From NCBI GenBank assembly GCA_003550305.1, contig QKYT01000001.1:361557-425556 (forward strand): a DNA stretch of 64,000 nt. Reading direction: 5' to 3'. The position numbers and the translations under genes are program-made. Position 1 is the stretch's first letter, and each line of letters opens with the position of its first letter. The notes under the pieces were generated by a model that was not told where the DNA came from, did no database searches, and worked only from the letters and a program-made list of their open reading frames with translations. The stretch is from Glomus cerebriforme. Taxonomy: Eukaryota; Glomeromycota; Glomeromycetes; Glomerales; Glomeraceae. Of the stretch, positions 35,570-46,850 are shown one piece after another.

Positions 35570-35990
35570 AGAAGTGCACTATGCTCCTCCCTTCGCATAG
35601 AACCTTGCCGTTCCACAACCAGCCAGCTCTATCGTGGGACTGCAGCGAGTACGAATAAGAATAGGGTCAGGGATATATAATCAAAAATCCCAGACAGTTA
35701 TCCTGGGTGCATGGATTACCTGGGATTCCTGCTGACAGGCACAAAGGTACCCTAGATGTATCCAGGATAACTTTTTAGAAACCCCAGGTAATGCCTGATG
35801 CATCCAGGATAACTACCCAGGATTTTTGATTATAACAACACCTTAATACCTAGAGATAAGACGATAGGGATAGGGTTGGGGTTAGGACAGGTTAGGGAAA
35901 TCTGGTACCCACGGGCTTACCATGAGGTAAGCATGCTATGCCCCGCCCACGCATAGCAGCAAAAATACCCAGCAATGAGTTACTTACCAC
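35570..35990 (+). repeat. GC-richer dispersed repeat, plus copy interrupted by a MITE
   Basis: Second copy of the repeat at 30500-30790. The flanks 35570-35675 and 35835-35990 align with it (TGCTCCTCCCTTCGCATAG, GGGACTGCAG, CACGCATAGCAGCAAAAATA). The middle is taken up by the fold-back element at 35676-35834, which is absent from the other copy. Confidence 0.65.
35676..35834. mobile_element. Tc1/mariner-like fold-back MITE
   Basis: 159-bp element starting TATAATCAAAAATCC and ending GGATTTTTGATTATA. The inverted arms extend inwards about 55 bases with mismatches (AGTTATCCTGG / CCAGGATAACT, ATTACCTGGG / CCCAGGTAAT). TA at each end is the probable target duplication, as for Tc1/mariner elements. 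No coding capacity. Confidence 0.8.
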
Positions 35991-36983
35991 CTAATATGTT
36001 TAGGGTTTCAGAATTCTTTAAGTTTCGTTGTGAAAAAAAAAGGATTCTGAAGAATGGTTTTATGAAAAAAGTTATTGAAAATCATCGTTAGATAATAAGA
36101 GTTTGGTGTAATTTTTTAAGAAAGAGTTTGAAAAATAGGAAAAATAGGCAATATATATTTTTTATCTGATCATTATATAAAGAGCCCTGTTAAATACTAA
36201 AAAGCTATATCTCTTTCTACCTTTCTGCCAAATTGATTTTCTGGGCGTGGTCAGGAGTATCACAAATATTCATTTCATTAATTAGAAATTCCGTTGTCAT
36301 TTTTACAAAAAACTTAGAAAATAATTCGCGTTAACAAAATAAAATGCAAATACTAAGTATCATCATTTTTTGTCTCAAAATACAATCCAACGTTCTAAAA
36401 AATAAAAAGAGAAATTTGAATTGTTTCTTTTTCACTAAATGTTTTTGATTTTCTGTTCTATGCCATCACTTATATCAATCATAATAAATTGAAAAAAATA
36501 AAAATAAAATTTTTCATCATATCGCATGTTTTGCGCAACAATTCAAAATAAATTTACGCTATCACTATTTATTTTTTTTTTCAATTTGCCGGCAAACCGA
36601 CAGCCTGACAACCCGGCAAGTTCTCGGTAAAAATTTTGCCATGTGTCCCGAACATTTTGAATTTTGCTGTAATTAGTATTTGATGTATTGTCAAACAAGG
36701 TCTCTACACTTCTTTTTTAAGAAATGTTCTAACATTTCATAATTTTTTTTAGATTAGCGGCGGCTTGGACTTTATGGAACGGAATTTCAGCAAGTTGCCC
36801 GTTGTCTTTCCACTTATGCTCTTGGATAATGTCTTTAGAAACGTTCTAATGTTTCATTTTTTTTAGATATGGCAGTTTAGGGATTGGAATCGATTCTCGG
36901 ATCTTTTCAAGATTTTTTTTATAGACGGTCAGCCTGACATCGAGTCTTTAATTTTAGCAAAAATTATCAGCAATTAGGCGGCA
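35991..36983. other. Intergenic with a recurring 30-bp motif
   Basis: A motif of the form TTTAGAAACGTTCTAATGTT, followed by a T run, recurs near 36722, 36835 and 37290. No gene apart from the Sel1 relic that follows. Confidence 0.4.
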
Positions 36984-37158
36984 TTAAAAACTGCTTAGAG
37001 TACATCCTACAGCAGCTGATATCAAATACCATTTAAATGCTTTTGTTTCATCTTTTTCAATTCCTTCACCAAGCTGATAACAATTTCCTAAGTTACATTG
37101 TCCAATAGCATATCCTGCAACAGCTGATTTAAAATACCATTCTGGAATTAGGTCAGTT
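36984..37158 (-). pseudogene. Sel1-like repeat relic
   Basis: On the minus strand the frame WYFKSAVAGYAIGQCNLGNC continues as YQLGEGIEKDETKAFKWYL and ISAAVGCT, a good match to about one and a half Sel1-like repeats (alanine-rich helical pairs used as protein-binding scaffolds). It has a stop just upstream and ends after about 55 codons, with no neighbouring exons found. In this lineage such repeats are usually fused to kinases or form long arrays, so this is a detached fragment. Confidence 0.65.
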
Positions 37159-37812
37159 TATATGTAAAAAATCATAGAGAATCGATTCTACTATGCTGTT
37201 TCGATTTTTTCAGAATAGATATGACAGCTTCTTTGACTTTTGGACTGAAACTGGGTAAATTGTAAGAGGGAGTGTAATGCTTTTAATTTGTCTTTAGAAA
37301 CATTCTAACATTCCTTTTTTTTTATTTATTTATTTAAAAGTGCCCTATATATATATAAAAAAAAAAAATTTTTTAGTTATTTCCAGATACCCTCGGATGA
37401 ATCCATTATTATCTGTTATCTGAAAAATCTGATCCATTGTCCATCTGTCATCTGAGAAATCTACCCGTTAATATATCTGAGTAACGGTAAACGGATTGGA
37501 ACACTACTGATGATTTTAATCGATCATTTTAATAAATTATTAAAGAAATAAGTGGTCAAAGCTTTGAAGATATAACCGATGACCTACCGCTGATGTATTA
37601 AAATTTCAAATTATAGTTACACTTTTTGCAAGAATTTTATTGATTGGTTATGTGGTTGGTATAACAAAATGCCAAAATGTATATAATCTTTGATATAGCA
37701 TAATAAAATGGAAATTATTTCCAATTTCTGTTATAAATGGTATTATAATATCTAAAATAAACCAATTTTGGCGAAAAACGGGATTATATTAAAGTATTTA
37801 ATTTTTGATGTA
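37159..37812. other. Intergenic; eroded relative of the hAT MITE
   Basis: 37380-37510 contains GGATGAATCC/ATCCATCTG words and ends GGATTGGAACACTA, like the right end of the element at 35549. It is probably an older, truncated relative. Confidence 0.4.
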
Positions 37813-37957
37813 TTGCTAAATGTCACCGAATGTGATGATCACCGCACCAGCATTAGAATGGAATTTTAGGCAAAGTTTCATTCCATTTTTAATTCTGCCC
37901 GAAATTCCACCCTGATGCTGGTGCGGCGACAATCACTTGCGGTGATATTTAGAGTAA
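37813..37957. mobile_element. TTGCTAAATGTCACC fold-back MITE, copy A
   Basis: 145-bp near-palindrome. It begins TTGCTAAATGTCACCG, has inner arms GCACCAGCATTAGAATGGAA and its inverse (TTCCACCCTGATGCTGGTGC), and ends CGGTGATATTTAG. Related copies lie at 46723, 57041 (half) and 61024. No coding capacity. Confidence 0.8.
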
Positions 37958-38391
37958 TGACTAGCGTAACCGTTGCTTCGCACCGGGATTAATAAACTAA
38001 TATAGTAAATCGTGTACATAAACAAAAAAAAACATTCTGATTTTATATTCAGGAAAATTAGATCCTACATGGTGCGCTAAAGTTTTTATTTGTTTATAAT
38101 TAGAAATTTATAGATAATATTGATATCAATGCCGAGTAAAAATAAAAAAAATATTGGCTATATTAAAATGATATAAATTATGTTTACAATTTATTAAATA
38201 CTTTGAAAGACTTCACTATAAACAATATTTTGGGACTGACAGTCCTGATGATTCTCGCATAGTATAAGAACTTTAATATGCTTATATAATATATTCAAAT
38301 TTCAAAATAATGAAAAACTGCCTATTTTAAAAATTTTTTCACGTGATTTATCAAACAAAATAAACGATTTATAAAAAAATTATCTCATTTG

Positions 38392-38575
38392 TCGCAGTAC
38401 GCCATTTCATTTCGCCCGAACCTAAAATAGAATTTCATTCTAACAATATGAAAAAGATCAGGCGCAGAAGCGCAGACGAAAACACGCGTTCCACGATTTA
38501 AACCAGTTCGCCGCAGTACGCCATTTCATAGAAAATTTCAGAGGCGCAGACGAATCACGCGTTGCACAATTCAAA
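38392..38575. repeat. Imperfect tandem duplication of about 119 bp upstream of the P450
   Basis: CGCAGTACGCCATTTCAT occurs at 38393 and again at 38512. In each unit GGCGCAGACGAA and CACGCGTT words follow. The patch is GC-rich for this window and lies about 0.4-0.6 kb upstream of the P450 start. Confidence 0.7.
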
Positions 38576-38841
38576 ATTATTTATACAGGGTAAACTAAAA
38601 CTCCGAATTTATAGAAGATTTGCATTAATTAGAAAAAGGACCAATCTAAATGATTCGATATTATAGGTTGTCAAATTTGGAATCTATTCTATGTATTATT
38701 AAGTATTATTAATCTTATTGTAACACGCTTACTTAAACTGTTTTTTAAAAATTTTGGCTGATCATCTGATCATATATGAAAAAAGGAAAATTTTTAATTG
38801 AACTCTATCCAATGTGCTACGGTAAACCTAAAATTCGTATT

Positions 38842-38848
38842 TATAAGG
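38842..38848 (+). promoter_or_regulatory. Possible TATA box of the P450
   Basis: TATAAGG about 120 bp before the ATG, just before a T-rich stretch. Positional inference only. Confidence 0.35.
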
Positions 38849-38970
38849 CGCCATTTTTTTTTACTTTATACATTTCTTTTTAATTTTACAAGTCAGAGTT
38901 ATTTTTTCTTGAAGGAAAAAGTATCTCAAAGTATTTTTTTAATAATTCTTTTAAATTCTCGTTATTCTCA

Positions 38971-40633
38971 ATGGCAATTTCAAATGCATTATACGATTTG
39001 ATGAATCTTATTCTCACACTTATTGTAGCGTATACTGTCAAATTTTATTATTCATGGTATACGCGAGAAAATCCGCTCCCTGGACCAATTCCTTTACCTA
39101 TTATAGGAAATTTACATCAAATTGGATTACTAGACATAAGAAAAGGTTCACTTAAATTACAAAAAAAATATGGAGATATTTTTGAAGTATTATTAGGATC
39201 AAAAAGATCAGTATTTGTGAATCGAGCTGACCTTTTAGAAAAAGTTTTTAGTCCAGCAATAAAGAATAATACTTTTATTCATCGAATTTCGCAGAATACA
39301 GGATTGGATGAGCTGGGATTAACTACAAACGGAATCACTTTTAACAAGGATTTAAGTGCTTGGAAATTCAATATGAGTTTTTTAACTCACACAATCATGT
39401 CACCAAAATTTTTAAGGGAAAATGTTGGTTTCACTAATAAGACTTGTGATGAATTAGAAAAATATTGGATTCGATTAGGACCTAAAACAAAAATTAATTT
39501 TCCAAGATGGACTGCTTGTTTCGCAGTTGATCTTACTTTATCTGCCTCAACAGGGAAAAAGAGTTATGCTTCTGCCACTTATTATAACAGTTTGTCAAAT
39601 TCAGATAAAGCTGAAATTCAAGAAAGTTTTATTAATGAATCTTCAGAACTTGTTGATTCAATTTATAAGTTTGTTTCAAGTATTATGTTCTTTTCCGTTA
39701 CTCCTGATATAGTTAGACATTATTTTCCTATAATTAAACCATTATATAAAGAGTATAAAAATAATAATGAATGGTTAGATGTTGAATTAGAAAAAATCAT
39801 TAACAAAAGAAAGCAAGAAATTGAAAATACTCCTCCTGATGAACCAATTGAACATAATATATTGAATTTATTGATAACTACAAACACTAAACGTGGTAGT
39901 GATAAAATTTCTGGAAATAATATGAGACCCATGACTGATAACGAAATTCGAGGTGCTTTAAAAGAAATTTTTGCCGGTGGAATGGATACTGTAAGTAATT
40001 TTTAAAAGAGCTATTCAAAAAATTATAATTATAAATTAATTATGACAATTTAATTTATAGATCCGAAATGCATCGTGTTTTATTTTGTACTATGTCCTGA
40101 AACATCCTGACGTTAAAGATAAATTAATTAAGGAATATGAATCAGTATATGGTGATTCAAGAAAAAAATTAGAAATCACTCATGAATCCCTTGATAAATT
40201 AGTCTATACTGAAGCTGTTATTAAAGAAGCCACTCGATTACAATCTCCAATACCTTTAATTACGCGTGCTGCTAGTTCTGATACTGAAATTGGTGGTTAT
40301 AAGATTAAAAAAGGTACAGATGTTTTTATAAATGTTCTTAAAGTTCATAGTCATGAAAATCATTGGGATGAACCTGAAAAATTCAATCCCGATAGATTCT
40401 TAAAAGAGAAGATTGTCAAAAATTCTTATTTAACCTTTGGAGGTGGAGTTCGTATATGTCCTGGAAGGCATTGGGCCATGAAAAATATGAAAATTTTATT
40501 CGTTAGATTGTTGACAAAATTTGATGTCACCCTCGTAAATCCTGACGACCCATTAAAAGTAGAATTTGAAACTTTACAGCGTTGTGACGAATTAGAAGTT
40601 TATATTAGAGAGAAAGAAATAGCTACTTATTAA
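38971..40633 (+). CDS. Cytochrome P450 monooxygenase
   Basis: Haem-thiolate monooxygenase of 530 residues. Exons: 38971-39990 and 40061-40633. An N-terminal membrane anchor (about residues 8-30) is followed by the proline-rich hinge NPLPGPIPLPIIGN, so it should sit in the endoplasmic reticulum facing the cytosol. The I-helix oxygen motif AGGMDT ends at residue 340, exactly at the intron. The ExxR motif is EATR (396-399), then NPDRF, and the haem loop FGGGVRICPGR with Cys473 as iron ligand. The length is normal and all key residues are present. Such P450s are expanded in arbuscular mycorrhizal fungi and are mostly thought to act on fatty acids or sterols, but this sequence does not show which. 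The start is the ATG giving MAISNALYDL; an upstream overlapping frame from 38798 is out of frame and ignored. Confidence 0.93.
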
Positions 40634-41865
40634 AATAGTTAATGAGTGAGCATATATGAATTTTAATTATTATTATTTACTCTAAGCAATCGTGCTATTT
40701 AATTTCTTCTTCATATTGCTGAATGATTTTACATATGAAGCTGCATAAAATACCATTAGTTATAGTAATAACTTGAAATTTTAGTCCGCCAAGGAAAGTA
40801 GGAAACTTTATTTTATTTATTTTATTTCATGTTTATGTTGTGCTTCAGATGTAGGTGATGTAGGTGACAACTGACGCGTCATTTGTATCGCACAATAAAG
40901 TCCTCTATAAGTAAACATTCTTGTATGTCACATATTTGATAAATATGAGATTATATATTGCAAGTTTACTTAAAAATACTTGTAATTTATATAAATATTT
41001 TAAATAAAGTTATTTCCATGAGTTTGAATCTATATTTTAGGATTTCATATTTATTAAGTGATAATGAATTTATTAAATAACTGAAATATATTAAAGCTGG
41101 AAAATTCAATGCTTAAATACAACTCGATTTTGTACAACAGGTGACGCGCGTCGTTTCGATTGAAACCTGACGCAGGCATATACAAACATTATAATTTATA
41201 TATATAAATTTACCTTTAATTAATGCCATTTTTTTAACATAGTCGTTACTATTACTATAGTCTGTATAAAAAAAAATTATTTTCAGTTTATTTTTTGAGT
41301 TTCGAAAATAAATAAAAGTTTGATGATTCTGTATTATTATCATCTCTGATAAAAATAACTAAAAAAAAAATTTAATACGTTCCTTGGAAATTTCGATCCC
41401 GATAAGTTTTTATATTTCTTAATAACAAGTAAGCGTGTGAATATTTATTCATTAATTTGTTAATTAAAACAATTGATTACGTACATTCAACTTTTATTAC
41501 TGGTTTTGTAATCACTTTCACAAAAAGGTAAAAATATGTTCATAATTATATAATGTTTTTTTTCTTCGGAGCAAACATTTGATGGATTTTTTGGTTTTTT
41601 TAGGATGGATCCTTTCACTTGTTTTTAATAAATATAACTTTATTCCATCTTGCATAATAAGATAAATTCAACTATATAATTTACCATGAAAAAAAGGAGT
41701 GTTCAGAAAACGTCTTGAAAATGTAACGAAACGTGAAAGATTCCGGACATTACCCAGATATTGCGGACAAATTCCGGACAAATTACATAAAAATAAAAAT
41801 TACCAACAGCATTGTTATAATTTAGCAACATCTTAACAACAACTTAATTCTTAAGTGCTTCAATT
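40634..41865. other. Intergenic, no gene seen
   Basis: 3' flank of the P450. GACGCGTCA and GGTGACGCGCGTC words recur at 40871 and 41141. The 76-codon minus ORF (41113-41343) has no recognisable features. Confidence 0.4.
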
Positions 41866-43603
41866 AAAATTCATTTTATCATCTTGATTAATTTCATAAT
41901 AAATAAATTCATTAGAAGAAAATAATTAATAATATTCAAAGAAATCTGAAATATCTTACTCGAATTAATTCGACAATCAGTACATTCTGAAGCTATAAAA
42001 TTAAACATCATTAATAGTTGACTAAATAATGTATACTTATATATATATATATTCTTTTTTTTTTTTGAACATTACCTGAATTGAATTGTAAAGATGATAA
42101 ATCTGAAGAATTTACTGGTTCTGGAAGATTTTTGAAATTTAAAAGTCTACTAGTATATATTGCTTGAGGATGAGTTTTAAAATTTTTAGTCTTATTTTCG
42201 CTTGAACATGTATTAACTTGTTTCCTCTAATTTTTTCATATTCATTCATTTGAAGATAAATTTCACTATCTTCAATATGATGTTCTTCATTCATTTCTTT
42301 AATGTTTGATATAATTCTTTAGCGGTTGGTCTATTCTCAATTTTAGCATCCCAACATTTCATAATTAAACCTGCAAGTAATTTTGGCGTACTTTCAGAAA
42401 TTTTTGGTCTAAATCCTTTACATATGTTAATAGCTAACGCATGATCATGAGAAATATTATTATGAGGAGCTTCTTCAGAAAAATATTCATAACTATTCCA
42501 AATGAGTAAATATCTGCTGCTTTTGTATATTGATATCCACGTAAAACTTCTGGTACCATATAAGGTAATACTCCATAAACTCCTTTTTTGACTGATTGCT
42601 TTTTATTATTATTTGCTGGTTGACACATTCCTAAATCACTTATAAATGCAGAAATATTAAATAATATATTGCCTGAATGAAGGTCTTTATGAACTTTCCC
42701 AGAATTATGAATATCTGAAAGACCCCTTGCAATTTCCGATAAAAATTAAATTTTGAATACTTTAATGAATGATTTAAATAGTAATTTCTCAAATTTCCAT
42801 CTTTACAATATTCTAAAACCATTATATAATCTTTAGTATTTGGATCTTGAGTTATTCCATAGCACTGAACAATATCCCAAAGATATATTTCAAGATGAGA
42901 TTTAATCTTTTAAAAAAAATGGTTATAAATACAAATGATAATAAATACAATTAAATTTTTTTTACATTATATATTACCTCATTTAAAAAATCTGAGCTAA
43001 TTCCAGAAGAATTATCCAAACTTTTTAATGCAACTTTAATATTTGTATTCCTTATCCATTTTCTATTTACAATATCCCAATAAGCAATAAATCCTTCAGG
43101 ACAATCAGCTGAATAAATTTTACCAAACCCACCTCTAGTAATATAAGTAATATTTTGAAATTTTTCAAAAGGTATCCACTCGAGACATTTTTGATAATGT
43201 ACAGCATTAAGTTGTGAATGTCGTATTAATTCATTAATATCTTTATTTCCACTAGTCCATTTTTTAAAATTTTTCTTTAATCTTTTAGCATTACCAAAAC
43301 CATCCTGTACCAGGTTCATTACATTCTCCACATATACCATACACTTCTTTTCTTTTTTCTAAATCTTCCATATATATTACTTTATCATCTATCTCTTCTG
43401 ATTTTATAGAAGAAATTAGAGCATGATTCTTTTATAAATATAATTATTAAAATAATAAATTATTATCTATTTAAATTATAAATTTAATAGTATAATTATT
43501 AAAATATAAAATGAGTCTCATTCACCTGATACTTATAAGAACCAACACTGTTCCATAAATTTCTCGGCTTCTTCTTTTTGAATAGCTTTTTCAATATCTT
43601 CAT
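41866..43603 (-). pseudogene. Protein kinase pseudogene K3 (full length, several frameshifts)
   Basis: Paralogue of K2 with the same exon plan. Exon 1 is 43526-43603 (MKILKKLFKKKKPRNLW...), exon 2 about 42978-43435, large exon about 42075-42910, and small tail exons near 41970-41995 and 41870-41905. Breaks seen: an 11-base deletion at about 43296-43306 removes the second Cys pair of the knuckle and shifts the frame. A second shift lies just before the catalytic loop (about 42745-42755). A deletion at about 42490 follows DIYSFGIVM. Between the breaks the motifs RGGFGKIYSA, VALK, HKDLHSGN, SDLGMCQ and PEVLRGYQY are still readable, so decay is recent. Confidence 0.8.
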
Positions 43604-43985
43604 ATTAATTGGCTTAATTATTTTGACAATTTTAAGTTTTATTATATAGTTAACGTTATAGATTTTAATAAATTAAGAACACCAGAAAATTATTTACGAA
43701 TCTAAATGCATGTTTTTATGCAAATCTGAAACAAACAAATTCTCGCCAATTGGATTTTATCAAAAAATATTAATCATCATGCGGGTGTCCGTTGGGTATC
43801 ACAAATATTCATTTTCAGTTATAAATACCGTAGTTATCGTTAACCAATAAAAAAATTAAAACAATTAATAAAATTTCAGTTGTTTGTCCTAACTAAATCA
43901 TTCGGAAAACCAAATCACAACCCTCTATGAAATAAAAAAAAATGTTTTATATACGAAATTAAAATTAAATTGTTTGTTTTTCATC

Positions 43986-44358
43986 CATTTATCGCTCTTT
44001 TCAAATGGTGCTGTTGTGCCCAAACTCTATCATGTTCCAAATCAAACTTGGGAAACCGAAACTTGACCATGTCCCAAATAATAACCCAGTCTTAAATGGT
44101 GATTTGAGACGTTAAACATTTAAATTTACTAGCTTGGTTTGGGATATGGTTAAATTTCGGACATAGGATTGTCCCAAGTTTGCGGATTTGGGACATGGTT
44201 ACGTTTGAGCTACAACAGTGCTACCCTGTTACAAAATATACTGTATAATAAAAAATTAGATTATAGGACGATCACAGGACACGTTGTCCGTAATCATCCT
44301 ATAATCCCATAATTTTTTACTATATAGGTAGCACTATTTTGAAAAGAGCGATAAAATG
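43986..44358. mobile_element. Fold-back MITE carrying a second MITE inside it
   Basis: The left end CATTTATCGCTCTTTTCAAA and right end TTTGAAAAGAGCGATAAAATG-type sequence are inverted. The arms continue for about 60 bases on each side (GTGCTACC, ATAAAAAATTA, GATTATAGGACGAT on the left and their inverses on the right) once the insertion at 44012-44217 is taken out. Without it the element is about 165 bp. No coding capacity. Confidence 0.75.
44012..44217. mobile_element. Inner fold-back MITE inserted in the outer one
   Basis: Starts TGTTGTGCCCAAAC and ends GTTTGAGCTACAACA. The arms extend about 45 bases (CATGTTCCAAATC ... AAACTTGGGA and its inverse). Flanked by GTGC on both sides (44008-44011 and 44218-44221), the probable target duplication within the outer element. 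Several TGTCCCAAAT words recur inside. Confidence 0.75.
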
Positions 44359-45039
44359 TTCATTTATTTTGATGAATAATTTTGGAAATTATCAATGAAT
44401 AAATATATTGGGTCAGCTTACGACAATGCCAATGGTTTGTTTGCTAATTTAGACCAGTTCTTTTTCTATATATTGGTCAGAGTACATGTAGCATTATAAA
44501 AATTTATTTATTTATTTTATTATTTAGTTTCGGTTCGAAAATTATTAGTTTTATAAGTGTTATGACTGAAATTGATTTTCGTCTCGAATTCAAATTCAAA
44601 TACGAAGTTAAATTTTCAAAAAAAAAATCAATTTCATTTACATTACGGCTGAATTAAATCATTGAAAGTAATTCTAATATCCAAAATAATTTATTATTTT
44701 TTTTTCTAATTCAAACAAGTATTTGTCACATCTTAAAAATGTTTTTAAAATATATGTGTGTATACTTTATACTATGCTATTTAAAGATAATTCCAACACC
44801 GACTGAGTTTCAAAAAGTTTTAGAAAGTTTCAGAAAGTTTCCTATTTTGATGAGTTACCACCTTTTTTCTTCAATGATCTGCAATTGATAACAAGCATCA
44901 TTTTATTTTTATCTTATCTATTATTCATTATAACGAAAATGAATTTTCCTAAATGAAAATTTGTGTAACTATAAAAGACAATGCTATCACTTTCCAATCA
45001 CAAATTATAAAAATTATTAACAATATGCCGCCCATAATA
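44359..45039. other. Intergenic, no gene seen
   Basis: AT-rich; a repeated AAAGTTT(C/T)AGAAAGTTT stretch lies at 44813-44840. Confidence 0.4.
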
Positions 45040-46538
45040 AGTTAATTAATTCATTTTCATCATCTGATTAATTTCATTGAAATCAATTTTAAAAGAATTA
45101 GATATTAGAAGAAAATTAATAACAGATAATACAGTGTTCGAAGAACTCTAAATATCTTACCTGAATTACTTAATTTGGTTAATTTGGCAATCAAACCATT
45201 CTGAAACTATAGACTATAGTATAAAAAACAATATAACATTAAAATAAAACATCATAATCATTAATAATAGTATTAAAAGTATACTTACTTGGATTTCTAA
45301 TAGCATCTATTAAAAAATATGTATAGAATATAGATTAATAAATTTTTTATATAAATAAATTTTTTTGTAATTGAATATTACATAATTAAATCTGTAACTA
45401 ATTTTGGTGTATCTTTAGAAATTTTCGATCTAAATCCTTTACAAATATTAATAGCTAACGTATGATCATGAGGAATATCATTATAAGGAGCTTCTTCAGA
45501 AAATAATTCATTCATAACTTTTCCAAATGAGTAAATATCTCCTACTTTTGTATATTGATATCTACGTAAAACTTCTGGTGCCATGTAAGCTAATACACCA
45601 TAAATTTCTTTTCTATCTGCTGATTGCTCTTCATCAGTATTATTTGCTGGTTTTTTTTTTAAAAAAAAAGAAACGAGATTAAAATAAATACAAATGACAA
45701 TTTAAAAGAATATAAAACAAATATTATTTTTAATAATTACCTCATTTAGAAAATCTCTATTGATGTCAGAAGAATTATCCAAACTCTTTAATGCAACTTT
45801 AATATTTGTGTCTTTATACCATTTTTTATTTTTAATATCCCAATATAAAATACATCCTTCAGATTTCAGACCATTTAGTTGAATAAATTTTTACTAAAAT
45901 CTCTAGTAATTTAAGTAATATCTTGAAAATATAAATTCATCATCAATATCTTTATTTCCACTAGTCCAATTTTTAAAATTTTCTTTAAAAATTTTAGCAT
46001 TAAAGATTAACACCAATATTCTCCTGTACCAGGTTCATAACATTCTCCACATATACCGTAAGCTTCTTTTCTTTTTTCTAAATCTTCCATATAAACTATA
46101 GTATCATTTATTTCTTCTGATCGCACTTTTTTCTATGAAATGATATGAAAAAAGCGCGACTTGGTAGTTAAAGCCGAAATTAGAACATGATAGCGGAACT
46201 GAAAAAATTGATAATTTAATTCAAGAAATGCAATTAAAAATTAATAACTATAATGATAGAGTATTTGAATGGATACTATACAATCAGTTTAATGATATTA
46301 AAGAAATAAGAAACGGTGATCTTACTACAGTATATTTTGCAATATGGAAGGATGGTGAAGGATGGTCCATTAAAATATAATGATAATAATAAATTATAAA
46401 AAAAAAAAAATACATTTAATATTATAAATGTAATAATAATAAAGTGAATTTCATTACCTGATATTTAGTATTTACAACCATTAACGTTTTCCATAAATTC
46501 TTTTGCTGTTCCTCTTTGACCTTTTTCAATATTTCCAT
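45040..46538 (-). pseudogene. Protein kinase pseudogene K4 (heavily deleted)
   Basis: Recognisable parts in gene order: exon 1 (about 46459-46538, MEILKKVKEEQQKNLWK), exon 2 in pieces (about 45750-46120), a C-lobe piece (45378-45650; MAPEVLRRYQYTKVGDIYSF, then PYNDIPHDHTLAINICKGF) and tail exons (about 45180-45300). The glycine loop is destroyed. The catalytic loop region between about 45655 and 45740 is deleted and replaced by T/A runs. The RPTSKEL end is gone. An unrelated-orientation kinase fragment sits in the exon 1-2 gap (see 46186). It cannot be functional. Confidence 0.8.
46186..46380 (+). pseudogene. Fragment of a different kinase subfamily inside K4, opposite strand
   Basis: Plus-strand frame EKIDNLIQEMQLKINNYNDR, then VFEWILYNQFNDIKEIRNGD and LTTVYFAIWKDG, with a stop at 46378-46380. 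This is the pre-kinase segment and glycine loop of another Rhizophagus-type kinase subfamily. Where a GKGGF-type loop is expected it reads RNGDL, so nucleotide binding would be lost. A hairpin (GCACTTTTTTC ... GAAAAAAGCGC, about 46124-46160) marks the left junction. Confidence 0.65.
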
Positions 46539-46722
46539 ACTAATTAATTGTGAATTACAATAAATTTGTAACGTTCAAAAAAAGTAAGAAAAGAAAAGAA
46601 AAAGAATCAATGTTAAAGACATTAAAAAATGAGGCATTCCCAGATCAAAACTTGGTTAAATAAAATGTATGATGTAACATATAAATTTTAATTACACAAA
46701 AATTATATATATTTAAAGATAT

Positions 46723-46850
46723 CGCAAAATGTCACCGGAGATGATTGTCACTACACCAGTATTAAGGTGGAATTTCGGGCAAAATTAAAAAAAAAATGTA
46801 ATGAAACTCTGCCCAAAATTCTACCTCTAATGTTAGTACGGTGATATTAA
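46723..46850. mobile_element. TTGCTAAATGTCACC fold-back MITE, copy B (eroded)
   Basis: CGCAAAATGTCACCGGAGATG at the left, TTCGGGCAAA in the middle and ACGGTGATATT at the right align with copy A at 37813; both ends are eroded. Confidence 0.65.

Noticed and set aside
35362..35616. 84-codon minus-strand ORF rich in Ile/Arg/Ser
   Set aside because: It is a translation of the GGATATCC-rich hAT MITE and its flank.
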